Assembly: GCA_036346255.1 (NCBI GenBank)
Contig: CM070624.1
Location: forward strand, 21,980,626-22,044,625
Direction of reading: 5' to 3'
DNA: 64,000 nucleotides
From: Ampelocalamus luodianensis
Taxonomy: Eukaryota > Streptophyta > Magnoliopsida > Poales > Poaceae
Positions 20,602 through 33,120 of this stretch are shown in pieces; position 1 is the stretch's first letter; each line of letters opens with the position of its first letter. Position numbers and translations under genes: made by a program. The notes under the pieces are model-generated. The model did no database searches, had not been told where the DNA came from, and saw nothing but the letters and a program-made list of their open reading frames with translations.

Positions 20602-23600
20602 ATCTCCCACCAATTCCAAAGCAAGAAGCAAAAAGGATATCAAAGATATTGTCTTTGAAATCTTGTTAATATACCGTCTTTTAGTGTAAGTCCCGTGCAC
20701 GTTGAACTTGCACCTAGAATGACAAGATTCATCTTCTCACGGTGATGAATGGACCATGCCTTGAATTCACAGCTTTTTGTGATTAGATTTCACTTGAAAT
20801 CTCAAGCGATACTAGGTGTCAAAGAACGCGCCTAAACGGAGCGTTATTTGGTCATGCTCCCTTATCTGCTCATGAGCTTTCTCGAGAATGCCCTATTCTC
20901 GTGAACTGCGACCTCACAGTTGGGCTCAAGTAGGTATATTCTTTCTAGGTATCCTGCAGGCCAATACCTTTTCCTCATTTGGACAACAGAATATATTAAG
21001 GCTTTATGCCATCCTTCCATACAGTCGAGAGTAATTTGTCTATTAGGATATGGATTCAATGAATATATACTCTCTTGTTACAACATGAACTTGTTTTTCC
21101 CATTGCCTAAGTCACGGGATCTCCGATCAAAAAGGTATGGGTTACTGTTGAGTTGTAACTCCAATGGGCCTCATTCCCATGTCCATAGACGCAACGGAAA
21201 CCGCCTTCCGTGCTAGCCCCTTTGTGAAAGGGTCTGCCAGATTTTTCTCAGTGCGTTTATAATTCACAGTAATCACTCCGGAGTTCCTCAATTTTCTGAC
21301 AGATTTAAGCCTACGCTTCACATGTCTGGAGGACTTCATGTTATCCTTAGTACTTGTAACCTTAATCAACACTGTTTGATTATCACAGTACATTAGGATT
21401 GCTGGTATTGGTTTCGCAACCAGTGGCAAGTCCAACAGAAGCTCTCTAAGCCATTCAGCCTCAACAGTAGCTGTGTCTAGTGCTACAAGTTCTGTTTCCA
21501 TAGTTGACCTCGTCAATATAGTCTGTTTACACGACCTCCATGAAATTGCAGCTCCTGCTAGTGTAAAGACATAACCACTTGTAGCTTTGATCTCATCTGC
21601 ATCAGAGATCCAATTTGAATCACTATATCCTTCTAATACATAAGGATGCCCAGTATAGTGAATTCTGTATGAGGTTGTGCCTCTCAAATAGCGCAACACT
21701 CTCTCAAGTGCCTCCCAGTGATCATCTCCTACGGTTAGAAGTAAACCGACTTAATTTGCTCACAAAGAAATGATATGTCAGTCTTGTGGCACCAAATAAA
21801 TACATAAGTGATCCAATAATTTGTGAAAATCTTAATTGATCTTTTCCTAACCCTTGATTCTTTCGAAGCTTAATGCTTGCATCATAGGGCGTTGGAGAAA
21901 TTTTACAATTCTCATAGCTAAAACGGCTTAAGATTTTGTCAGCATAATGGGATTGGCTCAAAGTGATCCCATCCTCGTTCTTGATTAATTTAATATTCAG
22001 AATAACATCCGCTCTCCTAAGTCTTTCATATCAAAGCATCGAGATAAAAAGATTTGACCTCGTCAATTACTGGCAGATGTTTGTTCCAAATATAAGTATG
22101 TCATCTACATATAGGCACAAGATCACTCCTTGACCCCACCATAACGATAGTATACACATTTATCACTTCATTCACAACAAAGCCAGCAGATGTTAAAGTT
22201 TTATCAAATTTCTCGTGCCATTGTTTAGGTGCTTGCTTTAGACCATATAAGGATTTCAATAATTTACATACCTTATTTTCTGTCAAAATCACAAAACCAT
22301 CAAAGTTGATCCATATAGATTTCTTCCTCCAACTCTCCATTAAGAAAAGTGTCTTTACATCCATTTGATGGACATGTAGACCATAAGAAGATGCTAACGC
22401 AAGGAGCACTCGATGGTGGTTAGTCCGCGACAGGAGAATAGGTATCAAAGAAATCTTCTCCTCTTTCAGGTGTAACCCTTGGCCACAAGTCTTGCCTTGT
22501 ACTTTTCAATAGTACCATCGGCCTTAGTTTCTTTTAAAGATCCACTTACATCCTCTGAGTTTGCACCGATAGGGCGATCGGTGATCTCCCAAGTCCCATT
22601 AGCCATGATAGAGTCCATCTCGCTTCTGATCGCTTCTTTCCAATACTCAAGATCGTAAGATGCATAAGCCTCTGAAAAGGTTTTGGCACATCATCCACGA
22701 GGTATACAATAAAGTCATCACCAAAGGTTTTCTCAACCCTTTGTCTCTTGCTCCTCTGAAGAGCTTCGTGACTAGATTGTTATCCTCCTCAGGGATATCA
22801 CATATTGGTTCGAGATGGTGGGAAGTTGAGAAGTTTGATTATTCTCACTTTCAATATTTTCAATTTGAACATTCTCGGTTTGTGAAGCATCTTCTTGTTC
22901 TCATAGGAAAATAATCCTCAAAGAATGAAGCATCTCTAGACTCCATTATTGTGCTAGGAATAATCTCAGGAATTTCTGATTTAACTACTAAAAATCTATA
23001 GGTCGTGCTATTATGAGCATATCCTAGAAAAATACAATCGATTGTTTTAGGGCCAAGCTTTCTCTTTTTTCTGCAATGGTATATTGACCTTGGCCAAACA
23101 CCCCCAAGTTCGCAGAAAATTGACATTGGATTTTCTCCCCTTCCATCCCTCATATGGAGTAATATCACTCTTTTTAGTGATTACTCTGTTTAGGACGAAA
23201 GTTGCTGTCAATATAGCTTCCCCCCACCATGTCTTAGGCATACCTGCACTCTCTAACATGGCATTAACCAAGTCCGTTAGTGTGCGGTTTTTCCTCTCAG
23301 CTACCCCATTTGATTGGGGTGAATATGGTGGTGTAAATTCATGGACTATTCCATGCTCGTAATGCAATTGAGAAAATTCATGAGAGATGTACTCTCCTCC
23401 ACGATCGCATCAGTAGTCTTTTATTTTCTTCTCTAGTTGGTTCTCAACCTCGGCCTTATAAGTCTTAAAGTAGTTTAAAACTTCATCCTTAGTTTTTAGC
23501 AAATACACATAGCGATAGCGTGTTGCATCATCAATAAAAGTTAAAAATATCTTTTGCCTCCTTTTGTCAACAATCCATTCATTTCACACAAATCAATGAA

Positions 23601-25069
23601 CAAGATCTAATGGTGCCAAGTTCTTTTAGTCCTCTAATCCCTTAAAGGGTTTGCAAGGTCGCTTTGCTTGCACACATGACTGGCACTTTGATCCTTTGAC
23701 AATTTCACATTTTGGAATTAAATCTAATCTGGACATTCTAGCAATACTATCAAAACCAATATGTCAGAAACGAGAATGCCAAATATTTGCCTCACATTTA
23801 TTTAAACCAGTTGCAACATTCAGATTATAACAAGACTCTAAAGTACTTAGGCGGAACAAGCCTCCGCTCTCATAGCCTTTACCAACAAAATTCCCAAACT
23901 TAGACATTACAATTTTATTTGACTCAAAGACTAGCTTATAACCGTCCCTACATAGAACAGAGCCACTAACGAGGTTCTTGTTTATTGTAGGAGAATGCCG
24001 CACGCTCTTCAAGTGGACAATCTTCCCCGGCAAGCTTCTAGCCACCGTACAACACCAAGAATGTAAGCATGCGACCCGCTTCCCATTAGGACGGAGGAAG
24101 CTCCTGCTGCTCGTAAGAAGAAAACAAGGAAATATCGTAACATACGTGAACATTAGCATCAGATCAACCCACCAATCGGTGGGTTGACATACTCAAAAAC
24201 AACAGAGAATTACTATACCCTCCTCAAGTCGAGGCCTCGCCTATGATCACGTTGATGAGCCTTCTTCTTTGGTCGTTCACCATCTCTCGCTTTTGCGGAA
24301 ATGACAGTCTTTCGCCATATGACTGCTTTTCCCACACACAAAGCGGTGATGTTCTTCATATCTTTTTCTCGCTTTTCTTCTTAAAGCTAGTTGTCTTGTT
24401 CATTTTGTTGGATTTGTACTTCTTTGCAACAGCTTTTTCTCTATGAAATTTGCATTGTTCGACGACTGTATGTCGGGTGCATCTTTGCACTTGCCTTTTC
24501 TTCCACATCGAGGCAAGAATGAGATCTTCAACAAAATCTCTTCCTCTTGTGTTTCAAGCTAGTGGCAAAATCCCGCCAAGAAACAGAAGTTTGGCGACAA
24601 TGCCCGCACCACAAACTTAGGAGGCAACACACACCCAGATACGCAATCTCACCAACCAATAGTGGAGATCATGAGCTTGTCCAACTATGGACTTAGCCTC
24701 ATCCATGGTAAAGTCGAAGAATTGCTCACACATGTAGAGCCAACGACCGCCTCGCCTCTGCATATTTATGCTCTAGTGCATCCCACAACTCGTGGCGGAC
24801 TTATAGTCCATGTACACATCATAGAGCCGATCGCCAAAATGGTCGTAAGGCGCCTAAGAGCAGTGTTGTTCGCATTATCGAATCGCATATACTGGTCACC
24901 AGAACGGATATCGTGGGTGGATTACCCACCACACCTCAAAGACATAAGCCAAAACTTGGCTCTAGTTTGCCATCTACGAAATTTCACTGTAAAACCTCTC
25001 GTGTTTCATAGCATCAGAAGCTCCGGCCATAGTTGTGTTGTAACAAAGTTTACAATAAGGTTTCTGGAA
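20602..25069 (-). pseudogene. Degenerate copia gag-pol
   Basis: Gag starts near 25030 (MAGASDAMKHERF) and is readable in pieces to about 24500, including DRLYDVYMDYKSAT and CEQFFDFTMDEAKSIVGQAH. Protease-end and pre-integrase sequence is at 24159-23640 (SGSVLCRDGYKLVFES, NVATGLNKCEANIWHSRFG). Integrase is at 23400-22860 (YSPQSNGVAERKNRTL with the catalytic Glu, then TWWGEAILTATFVLNR). RT is at 22450-21720 (HQMDVKTLFL, KSLYGLKQAPKQWHEKF). RNase H is at 21699-21142 (YSDSNWISD, SCKQTILTRSTMETELVAL, YCDNQTVL, RHVKRRL, LADPFTKGL). Many frame breaks occur, so no functional polyprotein is made. Confidence 0.85.
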
Positions 25070-25700
25070 TGTTGAAAATGAGGGCAATATTTTAATTCCA
25101 GATTTTATTAGAAGGCAAATATTGCAAAAGACTAATGATGCATAAAACAGTACTGATAACCGACAACTCATTGTACTTCACAATATATGAAAACCAGGAT
25201 GTAAACAAGTCTATCAATCACACAGTAGACTTACAGATGGGTCTGATGAAGAGTAGGAAGCAGCGCAAACTTGATGCAGTGCAGATAGGTAGATGTCGCA
25301 GTGCAGCAAGCGGTCGCGCAGATGCGCTGCCCAGAAACCTTATTGTCGCCCCCGTGCAGGTCTTCATGGCAGCAACGGTTCGGAGATACCGCTTCCCTTC
25401 TTCACGGTGCACGCCGAGAAGAAGAGTCGGCAAGGTTCAGACGGCGCAGTACAACAGCACAGATTAGAAGGAAGAAGGAATGGAGGCTATTCTTCTACAC
25501 GCTATGCACTGGACGTCTCCAAACATATATAGATGCAGACTGGTAACTGACAGATTAAACAACCATTTACCCACCGTAATCGACACATTTAACCACCATT
25601 TACCCACCGTAATCGTTACACTTAACCACCATTTACCCACCGTAATCGCTCGTCATCATCACCCAATAAAGCCTCAAATTTAAACATTTGAATCTCATTC

Positions 25701-25735
<35 letters not shown>

Positions 25736-26027
25736 TAGTTCAGCAAAAATAAGGTGGACTTGGTCTGCCAAATGGCACGCCACGGTCGCAAGTCACAAGT
25801 CACGCGATTTTTCACGCGAAAATACGCGAACGCGCACGTGCGTGTGTGTGTTTAGCCAGAGCCCTCCTCATGCCATCCCCATCCATGTATTACATGTTTC
25901 AAGGAGTGGCAAAGACTCCACCTTATATGTTGGTCACCTCCACCTTGCCTTAGCAATATGGTACTAACCTATAAATGCTTTGGAATTATAGAAAATGGGC
26001 ATCACTCATATGGGCCAATTTCTAACA
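25070..26027 (-). repeat. 5' LTR of the copia element
   Basis: It matches the left LTR and contains a GA microsatellite (25702-25731) and a threefold CATTTACCCACCGTAATCG repeat (25563-25646). Confidence 0.9.
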
Positions 26028-26165
26028 GTTTTATCTATTAGATCAATATCCAATCATATAACACATCAATCTCTACACAAATCTAATAGTCATAACATTT
26101 GACTTAAACTTAAGAAAATTTCAGACGACTTATAAATAGCAAATCCGAAAAAAAATTATGTTTTC

Positions 26166-26322
26166 TTGTTCTCTACTTCTCTTGTCTCATTTGCAACAAC
26201 GTCGTCCCGGCCTCATCCCATGGTTAAATTATTTTAGAATATCGTTGTTCTCTACTTCTCTTGTCTCATTTGCAACAACGTCGTCCCGGCCTCATCCCGT
26301 GGTTAAACTATTTTAGAACATC
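26166..26322 (+). repeat. Direct duplication of about 78 bp
   Basis: Two adjacent copies start TTGTTCTCTACTTCTCTTGT and contain GTCGTCCCGGCCTCATCCC. They differ at a few positions. They lie in the 600-base host spacer between the copia and gypsy elements. Confidence 0.85.
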
Positions 26323-26644
26323 TTTGGTTCAATTATTCACAACCATCCATCGAGAAAGCCACAAACGCATGCAGCACAGTCAAACTTGCCACCCCACCAA
26401 GAGCAAAAGTGTCCATGCATCATGTGAACACCTTCACCCCCTGCAACACGCACTGGGAAACGGCCGGCCCGCAGCGCAGAGTGCACATGCGTTTTTCTGC
26501 AGTTTGCTCCGTCGTTTCTACTAGTTACTACCTACTACGCTGGGCGGGCGAGATGGGGGTGAGGGCATGAACTCTCATTCTCGTTTCCGCCGGCAACTTG
26601 CGCCCCGCGCGCGGCTAGTGGGGTCGAGGCGTCGAGAGCTGAGA
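26323..26644. other. Unassigned host spacer
   Basis: Moderately GC-rich, without a supportable gene. It continues after the gypsy insertion at 38545. Confidence 0.3.
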
Positions 26645-26650
26645 CCCACG

Positions 26651-29600
26651 TGTCGAACCCGGGAACGAAGGATCCCGAATTCTCTGTGTTTATACACTAG
26701 TCCAGGATTTCTAGTGTACACAGTCATCAAAAGTGATAGCAAAATCATATCACGCTCTTTATTAATATTATCTCATAGTTTTATTACAACCGGCTCGAGG
26801 CCAAATGAAAAGAAATAACACAATGAAAAAGTAGTAGTAGGCCACACGACTTGCCACAGGCAATCGTCTGGGGACGTAGCCTATTCGCCCAGGTCCTCAC
26901 CGTCCTGATAGAGGTCTTCTCCTGAATAGAGATTATTCAACAAGAGTAAGCACAACTTCCGTGCTTGCAAGTTACACCCAATATTGAAGATTAATGCATG
27001 CATAGGGTAAACAAAGGATAATGGCAGGGTTGTTTTGCATAAACAACATTTTCAGATTAAATACCATTAATAGTTTTCTAAGGCCAATTTTAATAACATA
27101 ATTGAAATCAGTGATTAAGATGACAATGAATAGTGGATAACCTCCAATAAATGAATAGTGAAGGATACCCTCCTAACACCTGGCTAACCGCCCCATTTTA
27201 CCATAGGATTATCCATCCTAAAAACAACTGTGGAAATCATTTTATAAACCAAAAACAAGTCTAACTTAGAGTGGCTTTGCTAGCATGTCCATGATCATGA
27301 CGCGCTTATTCGAATAGTTTCTACTCGCAGAGTTTGTACAGCTTTACCCATACGAGATAATATGCTTTTAATGTCGCCAAAGCACGCTCCAAGGCGTGTG
27401 ACTAAGCAATTATCATGAGGTCGTTACAAAGCAGATCTTAATGTATTTATGTCCGCTAAGGTTTCGCTACCAATGGACTAACCATCCTCCTAAGCCCTCT
27501 GCACGGTGGGACTAATGTCTAACCAACACCCACACATACAACATAGCATAAATATCACTAAGACACCACAGATTATTTAGCCAAATCTATCCCATTCCGC
27601 ATATGTGGTGGTACGGTAAGGCGAGCAAAATACGCCAAAGACCGGTCCTTAATCGACTTGGGCGACTTTCCATTTAAATAAACCCATGGGCCGTAATCCT
27701 AACCAGATTAGGCCTGCATGAACTCGCACCCACCATACATCCATCACGCCAAGTCCAAACCCATTTTATTTTATTTAGAGTGAAAACTCACAAAAGCCTT
27801 CCGTGGTAAAACAATACCACCAAACAAACTTAAAATCAAATTGTAAAGGATTTGGCTAAACCTTCCCAAATAAATGTGGTCTAGGCATGGCTAAGCATAT
27901 GACAAATTTTAATAGAACTTTACCTAAGAGTGTCATGGTATTCATATTCAATAATCAAATTGGCCATACAATGGAGATTGGAGTAACTATATATAAACAT
28001 GACATTTAAACAATTATATAAACATATGCATGCAATAGTAATTTAAAACAGGAATTAAATAATTTAAAATACTGGGAACAATATGATCAATAGTGTAACT
28101 TGCCTTCGTTGAAGTCTTGAAATTCTAAATCGTCGGAAGGATCTAACTCTCCGGAGTCGTCGAGGTCTATACGCGAAAATACGACAAATTAACTCCAAAT
28201 TCAAATAAATTCAAAAACTTAGCTCAAAATAACTCCAAATTTAAATATTTTACTTTAGTTATCTAGATTATGATTTTAGACAAATTTTGCAATTTGAACC
28301 ACCCAATTTGGAGTTCATATGCAAAAGTTATGAATTTTAGAAGTTTAATACAAAATCTGGAATTTAATTGAATTCTCCAATTATTTTTCTAAAGGAAATT
28401 TATTTATTGCGCAGTCGACGCCAATAACCAGATTTCGGAATTAAAAGAATTTAATTAAAATTCGACATGCGGGCCCCACGTGTCATAGACACGGCTCATG
28501 GTGGATTGATTCCACCGAGCCACGTGTGGGCCGACGCGGTGGATTTGCCACGCAGGCGCTGACCCGGCGTGACACGTGAGCGCCACGTAAGCGTTATCGG
28601 TGAGGTGGCGCCAGATGGCGATGAGGTGGCATGGCCACGCCCGCCGGACGGAGGTGGCTCGGCATGAGCTCATCGCGCGATACGCCACGGCGAGAGGAGT
28701 GGATGCGCAAAGGGAGAGGAGCAGTGCGATCTCGGGGGTTACCAAAACGGCGGCGGGGTGTGCCCGAAATGTCGGCGGCGAGGACGCTTGGCGGCGGCGC
28801 GCGGTTGTCGACGGCGGTGGTTCCGGCGATCCTCCGTGGAAGTGAGTGGCGGCAGCGGCCGCACGACGCGCGATGACGATGGTGCCACGGCGGAGACGGC
28901 GGTCCTAGCGCGCGGAACGGAAGAAGTTTCTGCCGCCGCGACGAAACTTGAATTCGAGCGCCACGACGATGGAGGCGAGTTGTGGTTGGTGGCGCTTTGT
29001 TGTGGAGGTGTGACGGTCCCGCGCACCTATTTATAGGGCGCGGCGTGGCCGAGCCGCCGTGGAGCTCAAGAAGGTCCTCGCGTCACGCGGCGAGATTTTG
29101 GGGATTTAGGCGCCGGATGGGAAAGTGATGGCCGTGTCGGGGCGAGGAGATCCCGCATAAATGCGCGCGATGAACGGGAGAGATGCGCTAGATTGGCTCG
29201 GTTTTGAAGGTCCGAGTTGGCATCCATGGCGGAATCGCGGGAGAAGAAGGAAAGTGAGGAGGAAGAAAGGAAAGGAGGACGATGACCCAGCTGTGTCCGA
29301 TTTTAATCCAACGGTGGACAACGACGGGGCGAATCGGTAAGTTAAGTTTGGACGCAGCCGTTGGATTTTGATCCAACGCTTGAAATAGATTGCGGGGTGT
29401 GTTTAAGTATCGTCTTATGGGAGCCGCTCGATCCAGATCTAACGGTCACCGTGGTTGGGATGTTCGAGCCGTCCGAATGCTTCATTGAGCTCGCCGCTGG
29501 ATTTAGATCCAACGGCTGACAACGACCGAAGCGGCGCGAGAGTGGGAGAGATGGAGAGAATGACAGGTGGGTCCTGCTGGCAGTCAGAGAGAGGAGAGGC

Positions 29601-29932
29601 GCGGGTGGAGCGGGCCGTGCGCTGCTGGAAGTGGTCCGCCGAGTGGGTTTCGCCCGCATAATCGCTTTTGTAATTTCTTTGATTTCGATTTAATTAAATA
29701 CCGATAATTCAATTTGGCTTTAGAATATAGCAATTTAAGTCCAAAATTCGAGAAAATTCACGAAATTCTCCGAGCATTTAGGACTTAAATAAAATATTTC
29801 CAACTATTTTGTGGTAATATATTTTGCACATAAATTTGATTAGCTTTAATTGGTTAAGGAAAAACTTCTGAAAATTCCAGAAAATCCACAAAATACATAA
29901 ATTTTAATTTCTTCAAAATTTGGGTTGTTACA
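26651..29932 (-). repeat. 3' LTR of the chromovirus
   Basis: It is 3.28 kb and begins TGTAACAACCC at 29932 on the minus strand. The polypurine tract (TAAGGGGGTAGGTT) lies at 29933-29946. It contains two long GC-rich blocks (28470-29050, 29100-29660) and palindromes of the type CCGTTGGAT..ATCCAACG (for example 29358-29379). Confidence 0.92.
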
Positions 29933-29968
29933 AACCTACCCCCTTAAAGGGAATCTCGACCCCGAGAT

Positions 29969-30276
29969 TCAGGCTTGGTTAGCAAAAAGATCAGGGTAGT
30001 TGGCCTTGAGTTCGTCTTCATTCTCCCATGTAGCTTCACTTTCTGGATGATGACTCCATTGCACCATGTACGATCTGATGATTATGCTTCTGGTAACACG
30101 CTCTGCGACATCCAGAATTTTAATTGGTCGCTCCACGAGGTGAGATCTTCTTGAAGGTCGAAGCTTTCCGTAAAGGTATGGTCTTCCTGCTCGAGACATT
30201 TCTTTAATTGCGATACGTGAAAGACATTATGCATCGCGATGTGGCTTCGCAATTTAGCCGATAAGCTACCTCCCAC
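29969..30276 (-). pseudogene. Integrase C-terminus with chromodomain
   Basis: The frame at 29969-30199 ends RPIKILDVAERVTRSIIIRS, then YMVQWSHHPESEATWENEDE, then LKANYPDLF. This is the compact chromodomain of plant chromoviruses, with the aromatic W in the VQW block and in the ATWE block. An overlapping frame (30082-30276) carries the preceding integrase tail (HNVFHVSQLKKCL). In this group the chromodomain steers insertion into particular chromatin. The two parts are separated by a frame break. Confidence 0.85.
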
Positions 30277-30289
30277 GCTTTGCCAAGAT

Positions 30290-31300
30290 CTTGTATGGCC
30301 CGATATACCGGTGCGAAGTTTACCTTTGTTTGGAATCTCCTTACACCTCTAAGTGGGGTAACTCGAGGTAGACAACATCTCCTATCTCAAAGCTTAGTTC
30401 CTCCGACTGGTTATCGAGATAACTCTTTTGTCGGGATTGGGCTACTTTCGACGCTCCCGAATAGTTTTTACTTTACTTTCACTTCTTTCATCAACTCAGT
30501 CCGAGGAGTTGACGCTCTCCCACCGATCCCAAAGGAGCGGGTCCGCATTTCCTACCATACGAGATCTTCAAATGGAGCCATCTACAAACCGGCTTGGTAA
30601 CTATTATTGTATGAGAACTCGGCATATGGCAGATCCTTATCCCAACCTTTTCCGAAGTCTAATGCACAAGCTCGAAGCATATCTTCAAGAACTTGGTTGG
30701 TGCGTTCTGTTTGACCATCGGTCTGGGGTGATACGCCGGTCGAAATTGAGTCCGGTTCCCAAGGCTTCATGCGCATTTTTCCGTAACCGAGAGGTAAACC
30801 GAGAACCTCTATCGACACAATCTTCTTGGGTACCCCATGCAAGCGCATTTATTCGCCATGTACAACTCGCTAGCTTGCTACTCTGGTAGGTGGTCTTGAC
30901 AGGAATAAAGTGAGCTACTTTAGTTAACCGGTCAATTACTACCCAGATGGAGTCATATCCCGATTGGGTCCTGGGGAGTCCGGTGATGAAGTCCATACCA
31001 ACCTCTTCCCACTTCCACTCGGAATTGGTAATGGTCGCAATGCATCAATGGGTCTTTGGTGTTGTGCCTTAACCCTTTGACAGACGTCACAACGAGCGAC
31101 TTAAGTCGCAATTTCACGCCTCATGCCGACCCACCAATACTTTTCTTTAAGTCCTCGTACATTTTGGTGCTACCGGATGAATGGAGTATAGTGACTCATG
31201 AGCTTCTTTCAGAATCGCCTCCTTTATCTCCTCCGGTTGGGCACACAGATGCGGTCTCCGAACCACACCGTCCCTTGTTCATCCTCTGAGAAGCCCGAGC
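30290..31300 (-). pseudogene. Gypsy integrase core
   Basis: The readable blocks are MDFITGLPRTQSGYDSIWVV then IDRLTKVAHFIPV (first catalytic Asp) at 30996-30900, and TGVSPQTDGQTERTNQVLED (catalytic Glu) with PYAEFSYNNSYQ at 30740-30582. The zinc-binding part is only faintly visible at 31200-31050. It is broken in several frames. Confidence 0.8.
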
Positions 31301-31372
31301 TTTGCCTCTTCTCATATTCTTCTTGATTTCTTGGATGTCTTCATCTTCTCGATCGCTTTGTTCGACCGATCC

Positions 31373-32943
31373 TCAAGAGTCGGTTGAACTTCTAAAGCGC
31401 GACGCAACCATGATTGACAATCTCCGTTCAGTGTGCTTCAACTCATCATACACTGGCTGATTTTGTTGCACCATGATGGTGTTGCAATATGCTTTTCTGC
31501 TCAAGGCATCTGCTACCACATTGGCTTTGCCCGGATGATAATGGATTCCGAGATCGTAATCCTTTATCAATTCCAACCATCTCCTCTGTCGGAGATTGAG
31601 CTCTGATCGCGTGAATATGTATTTCGTGCTTTTATGGTCCGTGAAAATCTCACACGATTACCAATGAGGTAATGCCGCCGATTTTCGTGAGCATGCACAA
31701 TTGCCGCTAACCTGCATCATGAGTCGGGTAATTCCTTCGTGCGGCCTCAATCGCCGGGATGCATAAGCCACAACTTTGCCTTCCCGCATCAAGACACATC
31801 CGAGGCCTTGACGGAAGCATCACGAATATCTCAAAATCCTTGCGGATGTCCGAATATTAACACCTGCCGAGACTAGCCTCTTTTTAGTTCTTGGAAACTT
31901 TCTTCACAGCGCTTGACCATTCAAACTTCTTCTCTTCTTCGTGTTGAGTCATGGGTTTGGCCACTCTCGAAACCTTCGATGAACCGGCGATAATAGCTCG
32001 CCACCAAGGAAACTTCTCACCCTGATCGATCTAGGTTGTTTCACCCATTATCGCCTCAACCTTGGCGGTGGCTCATCGCAATTCCTACTACGGATACGAT
32101 GTGTCCAAGGAATGCAACTTGACTTAGCCAGAATTCACTCTGCTGAATTTGGCATAAAGTCGGTGCTCCTCGAGCTTGTCTAGGATCATTCGGAGATGCT
32201 CTTCATGTTCTTCTTCGTCCTTCGAATAGATGAGGATATCGTCAATAAAGACGACTCACGAATTTATCCAGAATTCCATGAACACCTTGTTCATCATATT
32301 CATGAAGTAGGCAGGGCGTTGGTTAGTCCGAAGGACACATCAGAATTCATACACCCATATCCGTGGTGAAGGCGGTCTTTGGAATATCTTCCTGACCGAT
32401 CTTCGCTGGTGATAACCGATCTTAGATCAATCTTCGAGAAGACACTTGCTCCTTCACCGATCGAATGATCATCAATTCGGGCAACGGGTATTTATTCTTG
32501 ATTGTTACTTCGCTTGAGTGATCCGTAATCAACGCAGATTCTCATACTATTGTCTTTCTTCTGACAAAAATACCGGGCTCCCCATGGTGAGGAACTGGGT
32601 CGAATGTACCTTTTTCTCGCAGCTCTTCGATTTGCTTCTTCGCTCGCTAACTCGCTTGGCGTGCATTCTCGTAGGGCCTTTTCGAGATCGGAGTCGTCCG
32701 GGACTAGATCAATTAGGAACATGATGTCCCTATCCGGTGGCATGCCGTAGATCATCCGAAAGACGTCGGATATTCTCGTGCTACGGGTATGTCTTCCGCC
32801 ACCTCCTTCAAGTGGTGAGCATGGAACTTCCTCCCATGCGACCTTGGGTTTGAATTCAACAGATAGACCTTGGTTATTTGTGAGGGTGATGGATCTATTG
32901 GCACGCCTATTTGACCGTGGTTTTGGCTAGCTACCCATTCCAA
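31373..32943 (-). pseudogene. Gypsy protease end, reverse transcriptase and RNase H
   Basis: The protease end reads MEWVASQNHGQIG (32943 on). The start of RT reads GMPPDRDIMFLIDLVP then RYIRPSSSPWGA and MRICVDYGSLK (32755-32492), with internal losses compared with the family. The RT palm region (32490-31900) is visible only in fragments. RNase H ends with ELIKDYDLGIHYHPGKANVV then ADALSRKA (31576 on), the usual end of the domain. Confidence 0.8.
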
Positions 32944-33120
32944 GTATTACATCCAGCCTTGGGAGTGTAACACTATCGATCGCTAGAAAGGATACTCCTG
33001 ATATCTCAAGGGTAAGATTTGGGCGAGAGAATTGGTTCTCACACGAGCCCGAGAATGGATTATCATGGGGTGGTTAAGGAGGATACAGTAACCCATATTT
33101 TCCCACAAACTTATTTGACA

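Larger units (their letters stand above)
19659..26027 (-). mobile_element. Complete, decayed Ty1-copia retrotransposon
   Basis: The two LTRs are at 19659-20601 and 25070-26027. The 5-bp target duplication GTTTT lies at 19654-19658 and 26028-26032. The minus-strand coding order is gag, protease/pre-integrase, integrase, RT, RNase H, so the right LTR is the 5' one. The polypurine tract (GGTGGGAGAT) is at 20602-20611 on the minus strand. No initiator-Met primer-binding site is seen next to the 5' LTR (25031-25069). All domains are broken and the LTRs differ at many sites, so this is an old or poorly resolved copy. Confidence 0.9.
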
